DNA of 34,615 nucleotides from Paraperlucidibaca sp. (GCA_018066805.1 JAGPVX010000012.1:1-34615), one strand, 5' to 3'. Counted from the first letter of the stretch, positions 1 through 10,899 are shown. The notes: a model not told the origin generated them from the sequence alone. Numbers and translations are program-made.

Positions 1-419
1 GCCAAGCGTGACTGTGCCAAGGCAACTTCTGTGTCATCGCTGCTATCAGCAATCACACCCTTCAGCAGAGTAATAGCCTTCGGTAAGTCATTCGCCTCAA
101 CAGCGACTTTCGCCAGCAGTAACGCCGCATCTTGCGCATAAGGTGTGCGGCTATAGTCTTTCATGAGCTGATCGCCGAGGCGCTGCACTTCCGCCAAGAT
201 ATCTTTATCGTTGGGGTTGGTGCTCAGGCGCTGCACGTCAATTTGCATTTGCTGTTGCAAGCTTTGTGCTTGCGTGGCGGCCTCGACGCTAGTGGTTTGC
301 CAATAGCGCCAGCCAGCGAAACTGAATAGGCCAACGGCGACAGCAAACATCAGCGCAGTGCCATTTTTTTGCCACCAGTTTTTTAAATTTTCAACGACTT
401 CATCATCTTCGTAAGCCAC
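1..419 (-). CDS. yfgM: YfgM-like TPR membrane protein, ancillary SecYEG subunit (3' part missing)
   Basis: The reading frame starts at a GTG (417-419) preceded by a GAGGG ribosome binding site and runs off the left edge after 139 codons. Visible order: a short acidic cytoplasmic N-terminus (AYEDDEVVENLKNWW), one membrane segment at about residues 20-40 (ALMFAVAVGLFSFAGW), then a periplasmic region with TPR-like helices (TPYAQDAALLLAKVAVEANDL). This matches the YfgM family, which in E. coli associates with SecYEG and the periplasmic chaperone network. It starts 14 nt after hisS stops, the usual hisS-yfgM-bamB-der arrangement, so bamB probably lies just outside. The C-terminal TPR half is outside the window. 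The GTG start is why a scan for ATG starts misses it. Confidence 0.85.
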   Translation of the reverse strand, partial: MAYEDDEVVENLKNWWQKNGTALMFAVAVGLFSFAGWRYWQTTSVEAATQAQSLQQQMQIDVQRLSTNPNDKDILAEVQRLGDQLMKDYSRTPYAQDAALLLAKVAVEANDLPKAITLLKGVIADSSDDTEVALAQSRL

Positions 420-433
420 ACCAGTTCCCTCGT

Positions 434-1717
434 TTATTGCGCGCTGATTAACAGTGCGTCACGCACCACACCGATAGCCTCGGCTTGGGTACAGGTTAAT
501 TGTTCTCGTTGTTCTCGCAGCCACTTCACCGCCACGGTGCCGCTAGCAATTTCACTTTCGCCCAGTACAAGTGCCACGCTGGCACCCGACTTATCGGCTT
601 TGCGAAACTGTGATTTTACGCTGCCACCGCCGCAGTTATACACGATTCGTGCATCCGGTAGGGCATTGTGCAGTTGCTCGGCTAACACGGTGGCGGCGAC
701 ACTGCTGCCCTCACCCAAGCCAATGACAAAGACGTCGGCATCGCGCTCAGCTGTGCTTGGCAGCAATGCATCTAGCAGCAATACCAAGCGCTCCAAGCCC
801 ATGGCGCAGCCGACGGCTGGCGTTGCTTGGCCGCCAAGCTGCTCAACCAAGCCATCATAGCGACCGCCAGCACAGACAGTGCCTTGCGCGCCAAGTGCGG
901 TGGTAACCCACTCAAATACGGTCTTGTTGTAATAGTCTAAGCCGCGCACCAAGTTTGGGTTGATGCGATAGCTAACGCCGCAGGCATCTAAATGCGCGCA
1001 GAGCTGTGCAAAGTGCGCTTTCGAACCGTCATCTAAGTAGTCGGCAAGCTTAGGTGCATCGTTCAAGATGGCTTGGGTGTTTACGTCTTTGCTATCGAGG
1101 ATACGCAGCGGATTTGTGGTTAAACGACGCTGCGAGTCATCATCGAGTTGAGTTCGAAACTGCTCTAGGTATTTTACCAAGGCTTGGCGAAATGCAGCAC
1201 GTGCTTCTAGCTCGCCTAAGCTATTGAGCTCTAGCGTGACCGCATCGCTAATGCCTAGCTCACGCCATAAGCGCGCGGTCATTAGGATGAGTTCGGCGTC
1301 CATGTCGGCACCAGCTTGGCCAAAGGTTTCGATGCCAAACTGATGAAACTGGCGGTAGCGACCCTTTTGTGGGCGCTCGTAGCGAAACATCGGGCCGGCA
1401 TACCAGAGCTTGGGGCTTTGATTGTGCGTGAGGCCGTGCTCTAGGCAGGCGCGCACACATCCGGCAGTGCCTTCTGGACGCAAGGTGATGGACTCACCGC
1501 TGCGGTCTTCGAAGCAGTACATCTCTTTTTCGACAATGTCGGTGACTTCACCAATCGCGCGTTTAAACAACGATGTGGGCTCGACGACTGGCAGGCGAAT
1601 CTCGCGATAGCCATAGCGCTGCATCAAGGTGCGCAGCGTGGTTTCCAGTTGCTGCCAGCGCGGCGTAGCCTCGGGCAAAATATCATTCATGCCACGGATG
1701 GCAGATAAGCGACTCAT
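434..1717 (-). CDS. hisS: Histidyl-tRNA synthetase
   Basis: Class II aminoacyl-tRNA synthetase that charges tRNA-His in the cytoplasm. The 427-residue product has the expected length. Visible motifs are the N-terminal IRGMNDILP, motif 2 with [19 protein letters not shown] (arginine contacting ATP and the acceptor end), the histidine-specific loops [12 protein letters not shown] and CAGGRYDGL, and motif 3 [13 protein letters not shown]-terminal anticodon-binding domain follows ([12 protein letters not shown] onward). The start at 1717 has an AGAG-type ribosome binding site. It is the fourth gene of a tight minus-strand run (rlmN-rodZ-ispG-hisS-yfgM), 22 nt after ispG. Identification is unambiguous. 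Confidence 0.98.
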   Translation of the reverse strand: MSRLSAIRGMNDILPEATPRWQQLETTLRTLMQRYGYREIRLPVVEPTSLFKRAIGEVTDIVEKEMYCFEDRSGESITLRPEGTAGCVRACLEHGLTHNQSPKLWYAGPMFRYERPQKGRYRQFHQFGIETFGQAGADMDAELILMTARLWRELGISDAVTLELNSLGELEARAAFRQALVKYLEQFRTQLDDDSQRRLTTNPLRILDSKDVNTQAILNDAPKLADYLDDGSKAHFAQLCAHLDACGVSYRINPNLVRGLDYYNKTVFEWVTTALGAQGTVCAGGRYDGLVEQLGGQATPAVGCAMGLERLVLLLDALLPSTAERDADVFVIGLGEGSSVAATVLAEQLHNALPDARIVYNCGGGSVKSQFRKADKSGASVALVLGESEIASGTVAVKWLREQREQLTCTQAEAIGVVRDALLISAQ

Positions 1718-1739
1718 CAGTAATTCTCTTTTGGGCTGC

Positions 1740-2864
1740 TTAGTCAGCGGCCGTTTTCACAATTAATTTAGCATCTTGCGCGGTTTTTTCTTTCACGCGC
1801 TCACGCACCATGGCTTCGATTTCATTGACTAGATTATTAGTATCGATGAGATGGCTTTTTTCGCCATTGCGATACACCAAGCTTTTTGGTGCCGCGCCGA
1901 CCACGCCAATGTCGGCCTCTTTGGCCTCGCCTGGGCCATTCACTTTGCAGCCAATAACCGAGACATCCATGGGCACACGCACATCTTCGAGGCGCGCCTC
2001 AAGAGCGTTCATGACACGGATAACATCGAATTCTTGGCGCGAACAGCTGGGGCAGGCAATGAAATTAATGCCGTTTGAGCGAATGCCGAGTGACTTCAAA
2101 ATATCGAAGCCGACTTTGACTTCATCTTCTGGTTCGGCAGCGAGGGAAACACGCAAAGTGTCGCCAATGCCTTCAAGCAAAAGCCCGCCCATCGCCACCG
2201 CCGATTTCACGGTGCCGGAGCGAAACACGCCGGCTTCGGTCACGCCTAAATGCAGCGGATTATCGATTTGCGCCGACAGCAGGCGATAAGCATCAAGCGT
2301 TAAAAACACATTGGATGCTTTCACGCTAACTTTGAATTCGTGGAAGTTTAGACGGTCAAGAATATCGATGTGGCGCATGGCCGATTCAAGCAAGGCCGCG
2401 CCAGTGGGTTCGCCATACTTTTTCTGAATATCTTTTTCCAGAGAGCCAGCATTGACGCCGATGCGGATCGAAATGCCATGATGGCGCGCGGCGGCAACTA
2501 CTTCGCGAACTTTGTCATCGGAGCCGATATTGCCGGGATTGATGCGCAAACAGTCGGCACCGTAGTCGGCCACGGCCAGCGCTATCTTGTGGTCAAAATG
2601 GATGTCGGCAACCAGCGGCACGTCGACTTGTTGGCGAATTAAGCCAAAGGCTTTCGCGGCTTCCATGGTCGGTACTGACACGCGCACAATATCGGCGCCG
2701 GCGTCGGCGCAGCGCTGAATCTGCGCCACGGTGGCAGCGACATCGCAAGTTTCGGTGTTGGTCATGGTTTGCACAGTGATCGGCGCATCACCGCCCACAA
2801 AGACATTGCCGACGCGAATTTTGCGGGTCAGACGGCGCTTAATGGGTGACTCGTGCATGCTCAT
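1740..2864 (-). CDS. ispG: 4-hydroxy-3-methylbut-2-en-1-yl diphosphate synthase (flavodoxin/ferredoxin)
   Basis: Penultimate step of the MEP isoprenoid pathway: reductive conversion of MEcPP to HMBPP by a [4Fe-4S] enzyme. The 374-residue protein has the TIM-barrel N-terminal part ([36 protein letters not shown]) and the cluster domain with Cys271 and Cys274 (CPSC), Cys306 ([11 protein letters not shown]) and the conserved Glu313. It starts at the first of two close ATGs (MSM), which has a GAGGT site at better spacing. It sits 23 nt after rodZ, a classic rodZ-ispG-hisS arrangement. It needs Fe-S clusters, which the isc operon in this same window supplies. Confidence 0.98.
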   Translation of the reverse strand: MSMHESPIKRRLTRKIRVGNVFVGGDAPITVQTMTNTETCDVAATVAQIQRCADAGADIVRVSVPTMEAAKAFGLIRQQVDVPLVADIHFDHKIALAVADYGADCLRINPGNIGSDDKVREVVAAARHHGISIRIGVNAGSLEKDIQKKYGEPTGAALLESAMRHIDILDRLNFHEFKVSVKASNVFLTLDAYRLLSAQIDNPLHLGVTEAGVFRSGTVKSAVAMGGLLLEGIGDTLRVSLAAEPEDEVKVGFDILKSLGIRSNGINFIACPSCSRQEFDVIRVMNALEARLEDVRVPMDVSVIGCKVNGPGEAKEADIGVVGAAPKSLVYRNGEKSHLIDTNNLVNEIEAMVRERVKEKTAQDAKLIVKTAAD

Positions 2865-2887
2865 GGCTACCTCGTTATACGACTGGT

Positions 2888-4045
2888 TTAGCGGCCGAGA
2901 CGGAAACTGGCGATCTCACCACGTGTGTACGGTTTCAAGTTTATAGGCGTGCCATTGCGGCTCATCTGCGTATCGCGGACGCTGCCGATATTAATCGCAA
3001 ATGGTGGCTGGCCGGTGACAGTAACCGACTGGCCCGCGTTTTTTAGGCCATACACCAGCTCTTGACCGGTGGAATCACGAACACTGATCCACGACTTACC
3101 GGTGAAATTAAAGCTCAGGGTATCGCTACGTGGCGGCACTGGCGCAGCTGCTTCTGCCGGAGCAGCTGGCAAGCTCACCACGGGAATAGTTGTGGTCGGC
3201 GCGGCGGTGTTTGCCGCTGCAGGGCTTGCCGTGGGGGCAATAACTGGTGTCGTTGCAGGCACCACAGGCTTAGCTGCTGGCGCTGGCGTAGAGGCAGGTG
3301 CTGTGGCTGATGTTGCAGGTGCTGTGGCAACTGTTGAGGCATCAGGTGTTGAAGCCGCTGTTGGATTCACTGTGCCAGCTGCAGTCACCGGCGCATTGCT
3401 TAATGACTCAGCGTTTACACCTGTAGAGGCCGGTGACCCAAGGACCGTGGCCGGCGTTGGTGCAACCGCGGCATTTAAATCGATGGTTTCGCTAGTTTCT
3501 TGTGCTGGGCTAACAGTCGTCGAGTCATTCCAAAACAAGCTGCCGAGCAATAAAGCCAACAGCAATAAAACAGAGCCCCACGACAGCAAGGTCGCCAAAG
3601 GAAACTGGCGGGCCGTGCGCGTGAAAAAGGTGCGACGACTGGATGCTGAACTGCTATATGCCGCAGGCTTATGCGCGACCCGAGGCTTTTCATCGGCCAC
3701 CAATGCTGCAGCTGCCGTACGAGCCTGCCAAATAACATCAAACTCGGCTACTAATGCATCGGCAGATACGCCTACGATGCCGGCATAACGACGTAAATAT
3801 CCGCGCACAAATGTGGTGCCTGGCAAGGTGTCGTAGTCGTCGGCCTCAAGCGCTTTTAAGTAGCGTGAGGTCAGCAAGGTCTCTTTCGCGACTTGCTCCA
3901 AGCTCATGCCTTTGCCTTCGCGCGCCACGCGTAATTTTGCGCCAGGACTCAGCGAGTCTGACTTGGCTGTAGCGGCGACTTGCGCTTCCGTAGCTTCTGG
4001 TACGGGCACTTCCTGCGCCTGTTTGGATTCGTCGGCAGTGCTCAC
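2888..4045 (-). CDS. rodZ: RodZ cytoskeletal protein (HTH, one TM, periplasmic DUF4115)
   Basis: Bitopic morphogenesis protein linking MreB to the rod-shape cell-wall machinery. Order in the 385-residue product: a Xre-like helix-turn-helix at about 34-95 ([20 protein letters not shown], then [20 protein letters not shown]), a basic juxtamembrane stretch, a membrane helix at about 150-172 ([18 protein letters not shown]), a low-complexity Ala/Thr/Pro linker at about 180-305, and a C-terminal DUF4115 domain ([16 protein letters not shown], then PPFAINIGS). The start is a GTG with GAGG 8 nt upstream. It lies 10 nt after rlmN with no pilF between. The linker's composition produces long spurious ORFs on the opposite strand. 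Confidence 0.95.
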   Translation of the reverse strand: MSTADESKQAQEVPVPEATEAQVAATAKSDSLSPGAKLRVAREGKGMSLEQVAKETLLTSRYLKALEADDYDTLPGTTFVRGYLRRYAGIVGVSADALVAEFDVIWQARTAAAALVADEKPRVAHKPAAYSSSASSRRTFFTRTARQFPLATLLSWGSVLLLLALLLGSLFWNDSTTVSPAQETSETIDLNAAVAPTPATVLGSPASTGVNAESLSNAPVTAAGTVNPTAASTPDASTVATAPATSATAPASTPAPAAKPVVPATTPVIAPTASPAAANTAAPTTTIPVVSLPAAPAEAAAPVPPRSDTLSFNFTGKSWISVRDSTGQELVYGLKNAGQSVTVTGQPPFAINIGSVRDTQMSRNGTPINLKPYTRGEIASFRLGR

Positions 4046-4055
4046 GGCATCATCC

Positions 4056-5234
4056 TCAATCTATCGAACGTGTTGTTATTATTTGGGCATCACGGGTACT
4101 GGCTTGCCAGCGCTCCGCGCGACGTGTGCGATCTTTCACCTGCCCCACCAATTGGCCGCAAGCGGCGTCGATATCATCACCACGAGTGGCACGAATGGTG
4201 GTGGTAAATCCGGCGCGAATCAATGTGTTTTGAAACGCTAAAATGCGCTCGCGCGGCGAACACAGGTAGGGCGTGTGCGGAAACGGGTTAAACGGAATTA
4301 AGTTGATCTTGCTCGGCACATCTTTCAGCAGTGCAGCGAGCTGACGCGCATGTTCAGGCTGGTCATTCACACCATCGAGCATGACGTATTCCATGGTGAC
4401 TTTGCGGCGACCAATTTCTTTGCCTTGATGATGCAATAGCCAGCGCTTACAGGCAGCCATTAACTCAGCCAAGGGGTATTTTTTATTGATCGGCACCAGC
4501 TCATTGCGCAGCGCATCGTTAGGCGCGTGCAATGACACCGCCAATGCGACATCCATGGTTTGCGTGAGTTTGTCGAGCATGGGCACCACGCCCGAGGTCG
4601 ACAGCGTAACGCGGCGTTTCGACAGGCCATAAGCAAAGTCGTCGAGCATGATGCTCATCGCGGGCATCACCGCATCGAGATTGAGCAAGGGCTCGCCCAT
4701 GCCCATCATCACCACATTGGTGAGTGCGCGGGTACGAGTAAGTTCGCCATCGGCATTGCGGCCAGTGAACTCGCCTTCATCTAAATATGAGCGGTTAGCT
4801 ATCCAGACTTGGCCAATGATTTCTGCAGCGGATAAGTCGCGCATGAAACCTTGTTTGCCAGTCGAACAAAAGCTGCAATCGAGCGCGCAGCCGACTTGCG
4901 AAGACACACATAAAGTTTTGCGATCGCCATCAGGAATGAGTACGGCTTCGACCATGGCGTTGTCGCCAACCTTGATGATCCACTTGCGTGTGCCATCGGC
5001 TGAAAAATGCTTGTAGGTGACTTCCGGTGGGCGTACTTCAGCGTACTGCTCGAGCTTAACGCGCAGTGTTTTCGCCAGATTAGTCATCTCGGCAAAGTCA
5101 CTGACGCCCTGCTGATGTATCCATTTCATGACTTGACCGGCACGAAATTTTTTCTCGCCAATGGTGGCGAAATAGTCTTCCATTTCTTGGCGGCTCAAGC
5201 CCAGCAAATTTTGCTTGGCAGGGGTATCAGTCAT
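4056..5234 (-). CDS. rlmN: Dual-specificity RNA methyltransferase RlmN (23S A2503 / tRNA A37)
   Basis: Radical SAM enzyme that makes 2-methyladenosine in 23S rRNA and in some tRNAs. In the 392-residue product the cluster motif is Cys116-x3-Cys120-x2-Cys123 ([15 protein letters not shown]). The two catalytic cysteines expected in this family are also present: Cys109 (7 residues before the cluster) and Cys359 (DIDAACGQL). Other family signatures are [27 protein letters not shown] and [11 protein letters not shown]. It heads the minus-strand run rlmN-rodZ-ispG-hisS-yfgM, and the 180-bp gap to ndk should contain its promoter, though I see no convincing one. Confidence 0.97.
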   Translation of the reverse strand: MTDTPAKQNLLGLSRQEMEDYFATIGEKKFRAGQVMKWIHQQGVSDFAEMTNLAKTLRVKLEQYAEVRPPEVTYKHFSADGTRKWIIKVGDNAMVEAVLIPDGDRKTLCVSSQVGCALDCSFCSTGKQGFMRDLSAAEIIGQVWIANRSYLDEGEFTGRNADGELTRTRALTNVVMMGMGEPLLNLDAVMPAMSIMLDDFAYGLSKRRVTLSTSGVVPMLDKLTQTMDVALAVSLHAPNDALRNELVPINKKYPLAELMAACKRWLLHHQGKEIGRRKVTMEYVMLDGVNDQPEHARQLAALLKDVPSKINLIPFNPFPHTPYLCSPRERILAFQNTLIRAGFTTTIRATRGDDIDAACGQLVGQVKDRTRRAERWQASTRDAQIITTRSID

Positions 5235-5308
5235 ATCATTCTCGACGGGTTGCTACACCAATTATGTCGTTACTCAAGGCTCAGGAAATCATAAACCTTG
5301 GTGTGCGA

Positions 5309-5336
5309 AGGCCGCGGCATCGAAATGCTGCGGCCT
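5309..5336 (-). terminator. GC-rich hairpin between ndk and rlmN
   Basis: A 12-bp stem (AGGCCGCGGCAT / ATGCTGCGGCCT, one G-U pair) closes a CGAA loop. It lies downstream of ndk and upstream of rlmN on the minus strand. No clear U-tract follows on either strand, so it may be a weak terminator, a processing signal or a 3'-end stabiliser. The hairpin is certain; its role is inferred. Confidence 0.45.
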
Positions 5337-5414
5337 ATCACGGCGACGTTTAGCTTCGAAAGCTGTGTCGCATGCGCAGCTCATGGACTGTATCAGAACA
5401 TGAGCTTTCACACC

Positions 5415-5846
5415 TTAGCGGGTGCGGGCAAAAACTTCTAATTCACTGAAGAAATAGCCAATTTCGCGAGCAGCCGACGTAGTTGAGTCGGAGCCGTGAG
5501 CGGCGTTTTCATCGATGCTAACAGCGAAGTCAGCGCGGATAGTGCCTGGCGCTGCATCTTTAGGGTTAGTTGCACCCAGAATGTCACGGTGAGCCAATAC
5601 AGCGTTTTCGCCTTCTAAGGCGCTAACAACTACTGGACCGGAAGTCATGAAAGCGACCAAGTCTTTGAAGAAGCCGCGTTCGCGGTGCTCAGCGTAGAAG
5701 CCTTCAGCTTCGGCTTGCGACAGGTGCTTCATTTTAGTAGCAACAATAACCAAGCCAGCAGCTTCAAAGCGGCTGAAAATAGCACCAATAGCGTTTTTGC
5801 CAACAGCATCGGGTTTAACAATAGACAGGGTACGTTCGATCGCCAT
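5415..5846 (-). CDS. ndk: Nucleoside diphosphate kinase
   Basis: Transfers the gamma phosphate among nucleoside triphosphates through a phosphohistidine. The 143-residue product begins [18 protein letters not shown], the universal Ndk N-terminus. The start is set at 5846 because GGAG lies 6 nt upstream; an in-frame ATG 12 nt further upstream lacks this. The catalytic His117 is in NAAHGSDS; many family members have Val at the second Ala, a minor change. [17 protein letters not shown] is also diagnostic. It follows iscX by 66 bp and probably has its own promoter (5902-5930). Confidence 0.98.
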   Translation of the reverse strand: MAIERTLSIVKPDAVGKNAIGAIFSRFEAAGLVIVATKMKHLSQAEAEGFYAEHRERGFFKDLVAFMTSGPVVVSALEGENAVLAHRDILGATNPKDAAPGTIRADFAVSIDENAAHGSDSTTSAAREIGYFFSELEVFARTR

Positions 5847-5901
5847 GAGGCACTCCAAAAAAATTAGTCTGCGCTGGCCCAGTGCCAGTCAATGGGCGCA
5901 A

Positions 5902-5930
5902 ATTATACGCGCTTAAACTTCGTCTATCCA
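5902..5930 (-). promoter_or_regulatory. Putative ndk promoter
   Basis: On the minus strand a perfect -10 hexamer TATAAT (5902-5907) lies 17 bp from a -35-like TGGATA (5925-5930), which is inside the 3' end of iscX. The -10 lies about 55 bp upstream of the ndk start codon. No terminator is seen after iscX, so ndk may also receive isc read-through. Confidence 0.5.
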
Positions 5931-6110
5931 CGCCATTTGAATGGCTTCTAAGACTTTTTCGCCACAATGCGCGGGGTCGTCATTGAACTCAGGCAGCGCC
6001 ATTACCCATTCCCGTAAGTCGGTAAAACGCACGGTAAGCGGATCAATATTAGGGTGCGCATCGCACAGAGCAATGGCGATTTCTAGCGTATCAGTCCATT
6101 TTAATGACAT
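5913..6110 (-). CDS. iscX: IscX Fe-S cluster assembly accessory protein
   Basis: Small acidic protein (65 residues, the family size) that binds IscS and iron and tunes Fe-S assembly. It shows the IscX signature LKWTDTLEIAIALCDAHP, then FTDLREWVMALPEF and a C-terminal LEAIQMAWIDE. It is the last gene of the isc operon, 7 nt after fdx, as in E. coli and pseudomonads. Confidence 0.95.
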   Translation of the reverse strand: MSLKWTDTLEIAIALCDAHPNIDPLTVRFTDLREWVMALPEFNDDPAHCGEKVLEAIQMAWIDEV

Positions 6111-6117
6111 GACGACC

Positions 6118-6456
6118 TCAGTGTTTTTCTGATGCGTGATTGAGTGTGTAGCGCGGGATTTCGACGACTAAATCTTCGTTCGCCACTCTTGCCTGACATG
6201 ACAAACGTGACTCAGCCTCTAAACCCCAGGCTTTATCGAGCAAGTCTTCTTCCAATTCGTCGAGCTCGCCGAGCGAATTAAAACCTTCGCGTACCACTAC
6301 GTGACAGGTCGTGCAGGCACAGGACTTTTCGCAGGCATGCTCAATTTCTATGCCATGGCGCAAGGCCGCGTCGCAGACAGTTTCGCCAACATTTGCTTCG
6401 ATCACTGCGCCATCAGGGCAGACCTCGTGATGCGGCAAAATAATGATCTGCGGCAT
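6118..6456 (-). CDS. fdx: ISC-type [2Fe-2S] ferredoxin
   Basis: Adrenodoxin-like ferredoxin that supplies electrons for cluster assembly. The 112-residue protein has the cluster ligands Cys42, Cys48, Cys51 and Cys87 (HACEKSCACTTCHV, then SRLSCQAR), plus the extra Cys46 also found in E. coli Fdx. The acidic stretch ELDELEEDLLDKAWGLE is typical of Isc-linked ferredoxins. It starts 1 nt after hscA stops and is followed 7 nt later by iscX, so translational coupling is likely. Confidence 0.97.
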   Translation of the reverse strand: MPQIIILPHHEVCPDGAVIEANVGETVCDAALRHGIEIEHACEKSCACTTCHVVVREGFNSLGELDELEEDLLDKAWGLEAESRLSCQARVANEDLVVEIPRYTLNHASEKH

Positions 6457-6457
6457 G

Positions 6458-8341
6458 TTATTTCTCCTCGAGCTGAGTCAGGGTTTTGCCGGTAAAGGCC
6501 GATTGTATGCCAGCATCCATGCGCCGGGCGGCAAAGGCTTCGCTGGCTGCATTGAGCGCTTCTGCGGCGGCAGTAATGGCCGCGCTATCATCGCCACTGG
6601 CTAATGTTTTGAGTGCACCGACTTGCTCATTGAGTAGCTGCAACTCTGCGCTATCGAGCAAATGGCTGTCTTTCGCTAGCGCTGCCTCGATAGCTAACCA
6701 CAAGCGTTCAGCTTCGGCTTTGGCCTCATGCAAGCTGCGTGCGTGCATGTCATCGCTGGCGTGCGCTTGCGACTCTTTGAGCAGGCGCAAAATATCGTCG
6801 TCCGCCAAGCCCCATGAAGGCTTCACCACAATATCGGCGCGCACACCCGAAGTGGTTTCCATGGCGCTAACGCTGAGCAGGCCATCGGCATCGACTTGAA
6901 AGGTCACCACAATTCGCGCAGCACCAGCAACCATCGGTGGAATGCCACGTAATTCAAATCTCGCCAACGAACGGCAATCGGCGACTAACTCGCGCTCGCC
7001 TTGCAATACGTGCAGGCTCATCGCAGTTTGGCCATCTTTAAAGGTAGTGAATTCTTGCCCGCGCGTGACCGGAATCGGCGTGTTGCGCGGCACAATTTTT
7101 TCCACCAAACCGCCATAGGTCTCTAAACCTAAAGACAGCGGGATGACATCGAGCAATAACAAGTCGCTATCGGGCTTATTACCGACTAAGACATCGGCCT
7201 GAACAGCTGCGCCAATAGCGACGACTTGATCGGGATCGAGATGCGCCAGTGCTGGCTTACCGAAAAATGTACCAACACGTTCGCGCACCAAAGGCACACG
7301 TGTTGAGCCACCAACCAATACCGCTTCGCTTAAATCAGCGGGCTTTAAACCAGCATCACGCAGGGCGCGACGACAGGCTTTCAGCGTACGATCGACCAGT
7401 GGCATGATCAGCGCTTCGAAAGCTTCGCGCGTGAGTGTGCCCTGCCAATCGGCAGGCGCACCACCAGTGCCTTCACTAATGTTCAGCGTTACCGATTGAC
7501 GCTCGGTAAGCGCTTCTTTAACTTTACGCGCGGTGGTTAGCAAACGACGCTGTGCATCGGCATCCGGTTGAGTAATCTGAGCTTGCTGCATCAACCAAGT
7601 CGCGATGACATGATCGAAGTCATCGCCGCCGAGGGCTGAATCACCACCGGTTGAGAGTACTTCAAACACGCCTTTATGCAGACGCAAAATAGAAATATCG
7701 AAGGTGCCGCCGCCGAGATCATAGATGGCGTGTACGCCTTCAGCTTCACGATCTAAGCCATAAGCCACCGCAGCTGCAGTTGGCTCATTCAACAAGCGCA
7801 ACACATTCAGGCCAGCCACACGGGCGGCATCTTTAGTGGCTTGGCGTTGCGACTCATCAAAATACGCCGGCACGGTAATCACTGCGCCCGCCAGCTCGCC
7901 GCCCATCACGACTTCGGCGCGTATGCGTAGCGCTTTCAGAATCTCGCTGGATGCTTCCACCGGACTACGTTCACCGGCGGCGGTTTGAAAATACGGCACG
8001 CCATTGTCATGAGTGACGATGTTGTATGGCAGCTGGTCGCCCAACGCTTGAGCGGCATCGGCTCCACGACCCATAAAGCGCTTTACCGAAGCCAGTGTAT
8101 TGATGGCGTCATGACCGCCACGCTCGCGCGCAGCCTCGCCGACTGTCACCGCACCATCGGCAGCGTAATGCACGACAGATGGCAGCAACACTTGCCCAGT
8201 GGCATCGGGCAATACGCGAGGCAAGCCACTTTGCACAGTAGCAACTAATGAATGGGTGGTGCCTAGATCAATGCCGACCGCCAAACGATGCTGATGCGGG
8301 GCCTGGGCTTGACCGGGTTCGGCGATTTGTAACAAAGCCAT
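6458..8341 (-). CDS. hscA: Fe-S assembly Hsp70 chaperone HscA
   Basis: Specialised Hsp70 that, with HscB, promotes cluster release from IscU. The 627-residue product starts [11 protein letters not shown], close to E. coli HscA. Nucleotide-binding domain motifs are [11 protein letters not shown] (His where Asn is commoner), [34 protein letters not shown] and [11 protein letters not shown]. The interdomain linker DVIPLSLG and a substrate-binding domain with a helical lid follow. Its start overlaps the hscB stop by one base (TAATG), indicating coupled translation. Confidence 0.97.
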   Translation of the reverse strand: MALLQIAEPGQAQAPHQHRLAVGIDLGTTHSLVATVQSGLPRVLPDATGQVLLPSVVHYAADGAVTVGEAARERGGHDAINTLASVKRFMGRGADAAQALGDQLPYNIVTHDNGVPYFQTAAGERSPVEASSEILKALRIRAEVVMGGELAGAVITVPAYFDESQRQATKDAARVAGLNVLRLLNEPTAAAVAYGLDREAEGVHAIYDLGGGTFDISILRLHKGVFEVLSTGGDSALGGDDFDHVIATWLMQQAQITQPDADAQRRLLTTARKVKEALTERQSVTLNISEGTGGAPADWQGTLTREAFEALIMPLVDRTLKACRRALRDAGLKPADLSEAVLVGGSTRVPLVRERVGTFFGKPALAHLDPDQVVAIGAAVQADVLVGNKPDSDLLLLDVIPLSLGLETYGGLVEKIVPRNTPIPVTRGQEFTTFKDGQTAMSLHVLQGERELVADCRSLARFELRGIPPMVAGAARIVVTFQVDADGLLSVSAMETTSGVRADIVVKPSWGLADDDILRLLKESQAHASDDMHARSLHEAKAEAERLWLAIEAALAKDSHLLDSAELQLLNEQVGALKTLASGDDSAAITAAAEALNAASEAFAARRMDAGIQSAFTGKTLTQLEEK

Positions 8342-8892
8342 TAATACGGATCCTGTTCGTCTTCTAGGCGCTCAATATGGCGATCGATCTCGCTCAGCAA
8401 GCGCTGCATGAATTGCATTTTACGCACGGTATCTTGTGCCTCTGACCAGTCTGGCTCGGCATAATCGATGGCAAATTCGCGCTGCAAACTCGCCTGCCAT
8501 TGCCCAACTTCATCGCGCAGACCTTCTAAGCCTTCAATGCTGTCGGCTTCGTCGAGCTGTTCGCGCAGATCCATTTGCGCCATGAGAAAGTCAGTGTCGG
8601 AAACCGTCGTGCTTTCGTTGTCGATGCCGAAGCCTGCAAGCTCGAGCAGATAGCGCGCACGACGCACAGGGTCGCGCAGCGTGTCATGGGCAGAATTGAT
8701 GCGCGATGACATCAGCACGGCCTGCTGCTGTGCTTGCTCATCGTGGCTAAAGCGATCGGGATGGTATTGCTGCTGCAACTGACGCCATACAGGGCTTAAG
8801 GCCTGCGCGTCGAGACCATAAGCCACCGGCAAACCAAATAAGGCAAAGTAGTTTTCACTGCTATCCACACGCGACTCCGGAAACGGGCTCAT
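8341..8892 (-). CDS. hscB: Fe-S assembly J-protein co-chaperone HscB
   Basis: Type III J-protein that delivers IscU to HscA and stimulates its ATPase. The 183-residue product has an N-terminal J-domain (NYFALFGLP, then YHPDRFSH with the HPD triad at 44-46) and a C-terminal helical IscU-binding domain ([15 protein letters not shown], then LQREFAIDY). The ribosome binding site is weak, but the J-domain starts where expected. The gap from iscA is 15 nt. Confidence 0.95.
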   Translation of the reverse strand: MSPFPESRVDSSENYFALFGLPVAYGLDAQALSPVWRQLQQQYHPDRFSHDEQAQQQAVLMSSRINSAHDTLRDPVRRARYLLELAGFGIDNESTTVSDTDFLMAQMDLREQLDEADSIEGLEGLRDEVGQWQASLQREFAIDYAEPDWSEAQDTVRKMQFMQRLLSEIDRHIERLEDEQDPY

Positions 8893-8907
8893 GGGCCAAA
8901 CCGCGGC

Positions 8908-9231
8908 TTACACCGTAAACGATTCGCCGCAGCCGCATTCGCCCTTTTGATTGGGGTTGGTGAACTTAAAGCCTTCGTTGAGGCCTTCTTTGACGAAGTC
9001 CATTTGCGTGCCGTCTAGGTAGGCCAAGCTTTTCGGGTCGACAATGACTTTGATGCCATGCGACTCAAAAACTTGATCTTCTGGAGCAATGGCGTCGACA
9101 AACTCGAGCACATAAGCCAAGCCAGAGCAGCCCGAGGTTTTAATGCCCACGCGCACGCCCTCGCCTTTGCTGCGGCCGGCTAGGCAAGCGGCAATATGAC
9201 GTGCGGCGGGTTCGCTGAGACTAATGGCCAT
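8908..9231 (-). CDS. iscA: A-type Fe-S carrier IscA
   Basis: Iron or cluster carrier of the ISC pathway. The 107-residue protein has the three invariant cysteines Cys35 (TSGCSGLAY), Cys99 and Cys101 (GECGCGESF), at the same positions as E. coli IscA. GAGGAG precedes the ATG. It lies 38 nt after iscU in the standard order. Confidence 0.97.
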   Translation of the reverse strand: MAISLSEPAARHIAACLAGRSKGEGVRVGIKTSGCSGLAYVLEFVDAIAPEDQVFESHGIKVIVDPKSLAYLDGTQMDFVKEGLNEGFKFTNPNQKGECGCGESFTV

Positions 9232-9269
9232 GGACTAACTCCTCGTAGCTATTTGTGTCTGTACGACGC

Positions 9270-9653
9270 TTAAGCGCCGTGCTTTTTACGGTAATCGGCA
9301 ACCGCTGCTTTAATCGCATCTTCGGCCAACACTGAGCAGTGAATTTTCACTGGTGGTAGTGCTAACTCTTCTGCGATTTGCGTGTTTTTGATGCCTGCTG
9401 CTTCGTCCAAGCTCTTGCCTTTCACCCATTCGGTGACCAGCGAGCTCGAGGCAATGGCCGAGCCACAGCCGTAAGTTTTGAACTTGGCATCTTCGATCAC
9501 GCCAGCAGCGTTGACCTTGATTTGCAGCTGCATAACGTCGCCGCAAGCAGGTGCGCCAACCATGCCAGTACCAACATCGGCATCGCCTTTGTCGAGCTTG
9601 CCAACGTTGCGCGGGTTTTCGTAATGGTCGATGACTTTTTCGCTATAGGCCAT
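9270..9653 (-). CDS. iscU: Fe-S cluster scaffold IscU
   Basis: Scaffold on which IscS and ferredoxin build the cluster. The 127-residue protein has ligands Cys37, Asp39, Cys63 and Cys106, and the HscA-recognition motif LPPVKIHCS at about 99-107. N-terminal signature: MAYSEKVIDHYENPRNVG. A strong GAGGAGAA ribosome binding site precedes it. Placed 28 nt after iscS. Confidence 0.98.
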   Translation of the reverse strand: MAYSEKVIDHYENPRNVGKLDKGDADVGTGMVGAPACGDVMQLQIKVNAAGVIEDAKFKTYGCGSAIASSSLVTEWVKGKSLDEAAGIKNTQIAEELALPPVKIHCSVLAEDAIKAAVADYRKKHGA

Positions 9654-9681
9654 GATAATTCTCCTCGTCTACTGGGTAGGT

Positions 9682-10899
9682 TTAGTGTGCTGCCCACTGC
9701 ACGGTTGATAGGTCAATACCATCTTTGTACATATCCCAAAGTGGTGATAAATCGCGTAAACGATTAACCGCATCCTTGGCATGCCCGATGACGTAATCGA
9801 TGTCGGCCTCAGTGGTGAAGCGTCCAGTGGTGAAGCGAATCGAGCTGTGCGCTAGCTCATCGGTTAAGCCTAAAGCGCGCAACACATAGGATGGCTCAAG
9901 GCTAGCCGAGGTACAGGCCGAGCCCGACGACACCGCTAGATCTTTCAACGCCATGATCAGCGACTCACCTTCAACTAAGTTGAAACTGACGTTTAAGTTA
10001 CCGGCAATGCGTTGTTCCAGCGAGCCGTTAACAAAGACTTGCTCGAGATCTTGAAAACCGGCCCAGAGGCGGTCGCGCAGGCCACGCAGGCGCTCTTGCT
10101 CAGCGTGCATCTCAAGTTTCGCGAGGCGGAAAGCTTCGCCCATACCCACCAACTGGTGCGTAGGCAAGGTGCCCGAACGCATACCGCGCTCATGACCGCC
10201 GCCGTGAATTTGCGCTTCTAGACGCACACGTGGCTTACGACGCACGAAGAGTGCACCAACGCCTTTCGGGCCATAGGTTTTGTGCGCACAAAAGCTCATC
10301 AAATCAACTTTCATGGTGTCTAAGTCGATGTCGATTTTGCCTGTTGATTGCGCGGCATCTACGTGGAATAAAATGCCACGAGCGCGAGTAATTTCACCAA
10401 TCGCAGCGATGTCGGTGATGGTGCCGATTTCGTTATTGACGTGCATCAGCGAGACCAAAATAGTGTCATCGCGCAGTGCAGCTTCGACCATCGCTGGCTG
10501 AATCAAACCAGTACCAGCCTCGGGGTCTAGGTAAGTAACTTCAAAACCTTCACGCTCAAGCTGACGGCAGGCGTCTAACACAGCCTTGTGCTCGATTTTC
10601 GAGGTCAGGATATGCTTGCCTTTATTGCCGTAAAAACCCGCCACGCCTTTGATAGCGAGGTTATTTGATTCGGTTGCGCCCGAAGTCCAAACGATCTCAC
10701 GCGGATCGGCATTGACCAAGCTGGCCACATTGCCACGCGCGGTTTCCACGGCCTCTTCAGCCTGCCAGCCATACATATGCGAGCGAGAGGCTGGGTTACC
10801 GAAGTTACCCTCCAGTCGCAAACAGTCCATCATGGCCTCAGCCACACGTGGATCGACTGGCGTGGTGGAGGAGTAATCGAGATAGATCGGACGCTTCAT
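9682..10899 (-). CDS. iscS: Cysteine desulfurase IscS
   Basis: PLP enzyme that takes sulphur from cysteine for Fe-S clusters, tRNA thiolation and other uses. The 405-residue product shows the PLP lysine Lys207 ([12 protein letters not shown]), stacking His105 (SKIEHKAVL), the persulphide Cys329 on the flexible loop ([17 protein letters not shown]), and a C-terminus ending [19 protein letters not shown] that resembles the IscU-docking tail of other IscS proteins. First enzyme gene after iscR, 39 nt downstream, with a GAGG site. Confidence 0.98.
   Translation of the reverse strand: MKRPIYLDYSSTTPVDPRVAEAMMDCLRLEGNFGNPASRSHMYGWQAEEAVETARGNVASLVNADPREIVWTSGATESNNLAIKGVAGFYGNKGKHILTSKIEHKAVLDACRQLEREGFEVTYLDPEAGTGLIQPAMVEAALRDDTILVSLMHVNNEIGTITDIAAIGEITRARGILFHVDAAQSTGKIDIDLDTMKVDLMSFCAHKTYGPKGVGALFVRRKPRVRLEAQIHGGGHERGMRSGTLPTHQLVGMGEAFRLAKLEMHAEQERLRGLRDRLWAGFQDLEQVFVNGSLEQRIAGNLNVSFNLVEGESLIMALKDLAVSSGSACTSASLEPSYVLRALGLTDELAHSSIRFTTGRFTTEADIDYVIGHAKDAVNRLRDLSPLWDMYKDGIDLSTVQWAAH

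Noticed and set aside
3069..3788. Long plus-strand ORF (239 codons) of Ala/Val/Gly-rich sequence
   Set aside because: It is the mirror of the low-complexity RodZ linker and has no ribosome binding site or recognisable domain.
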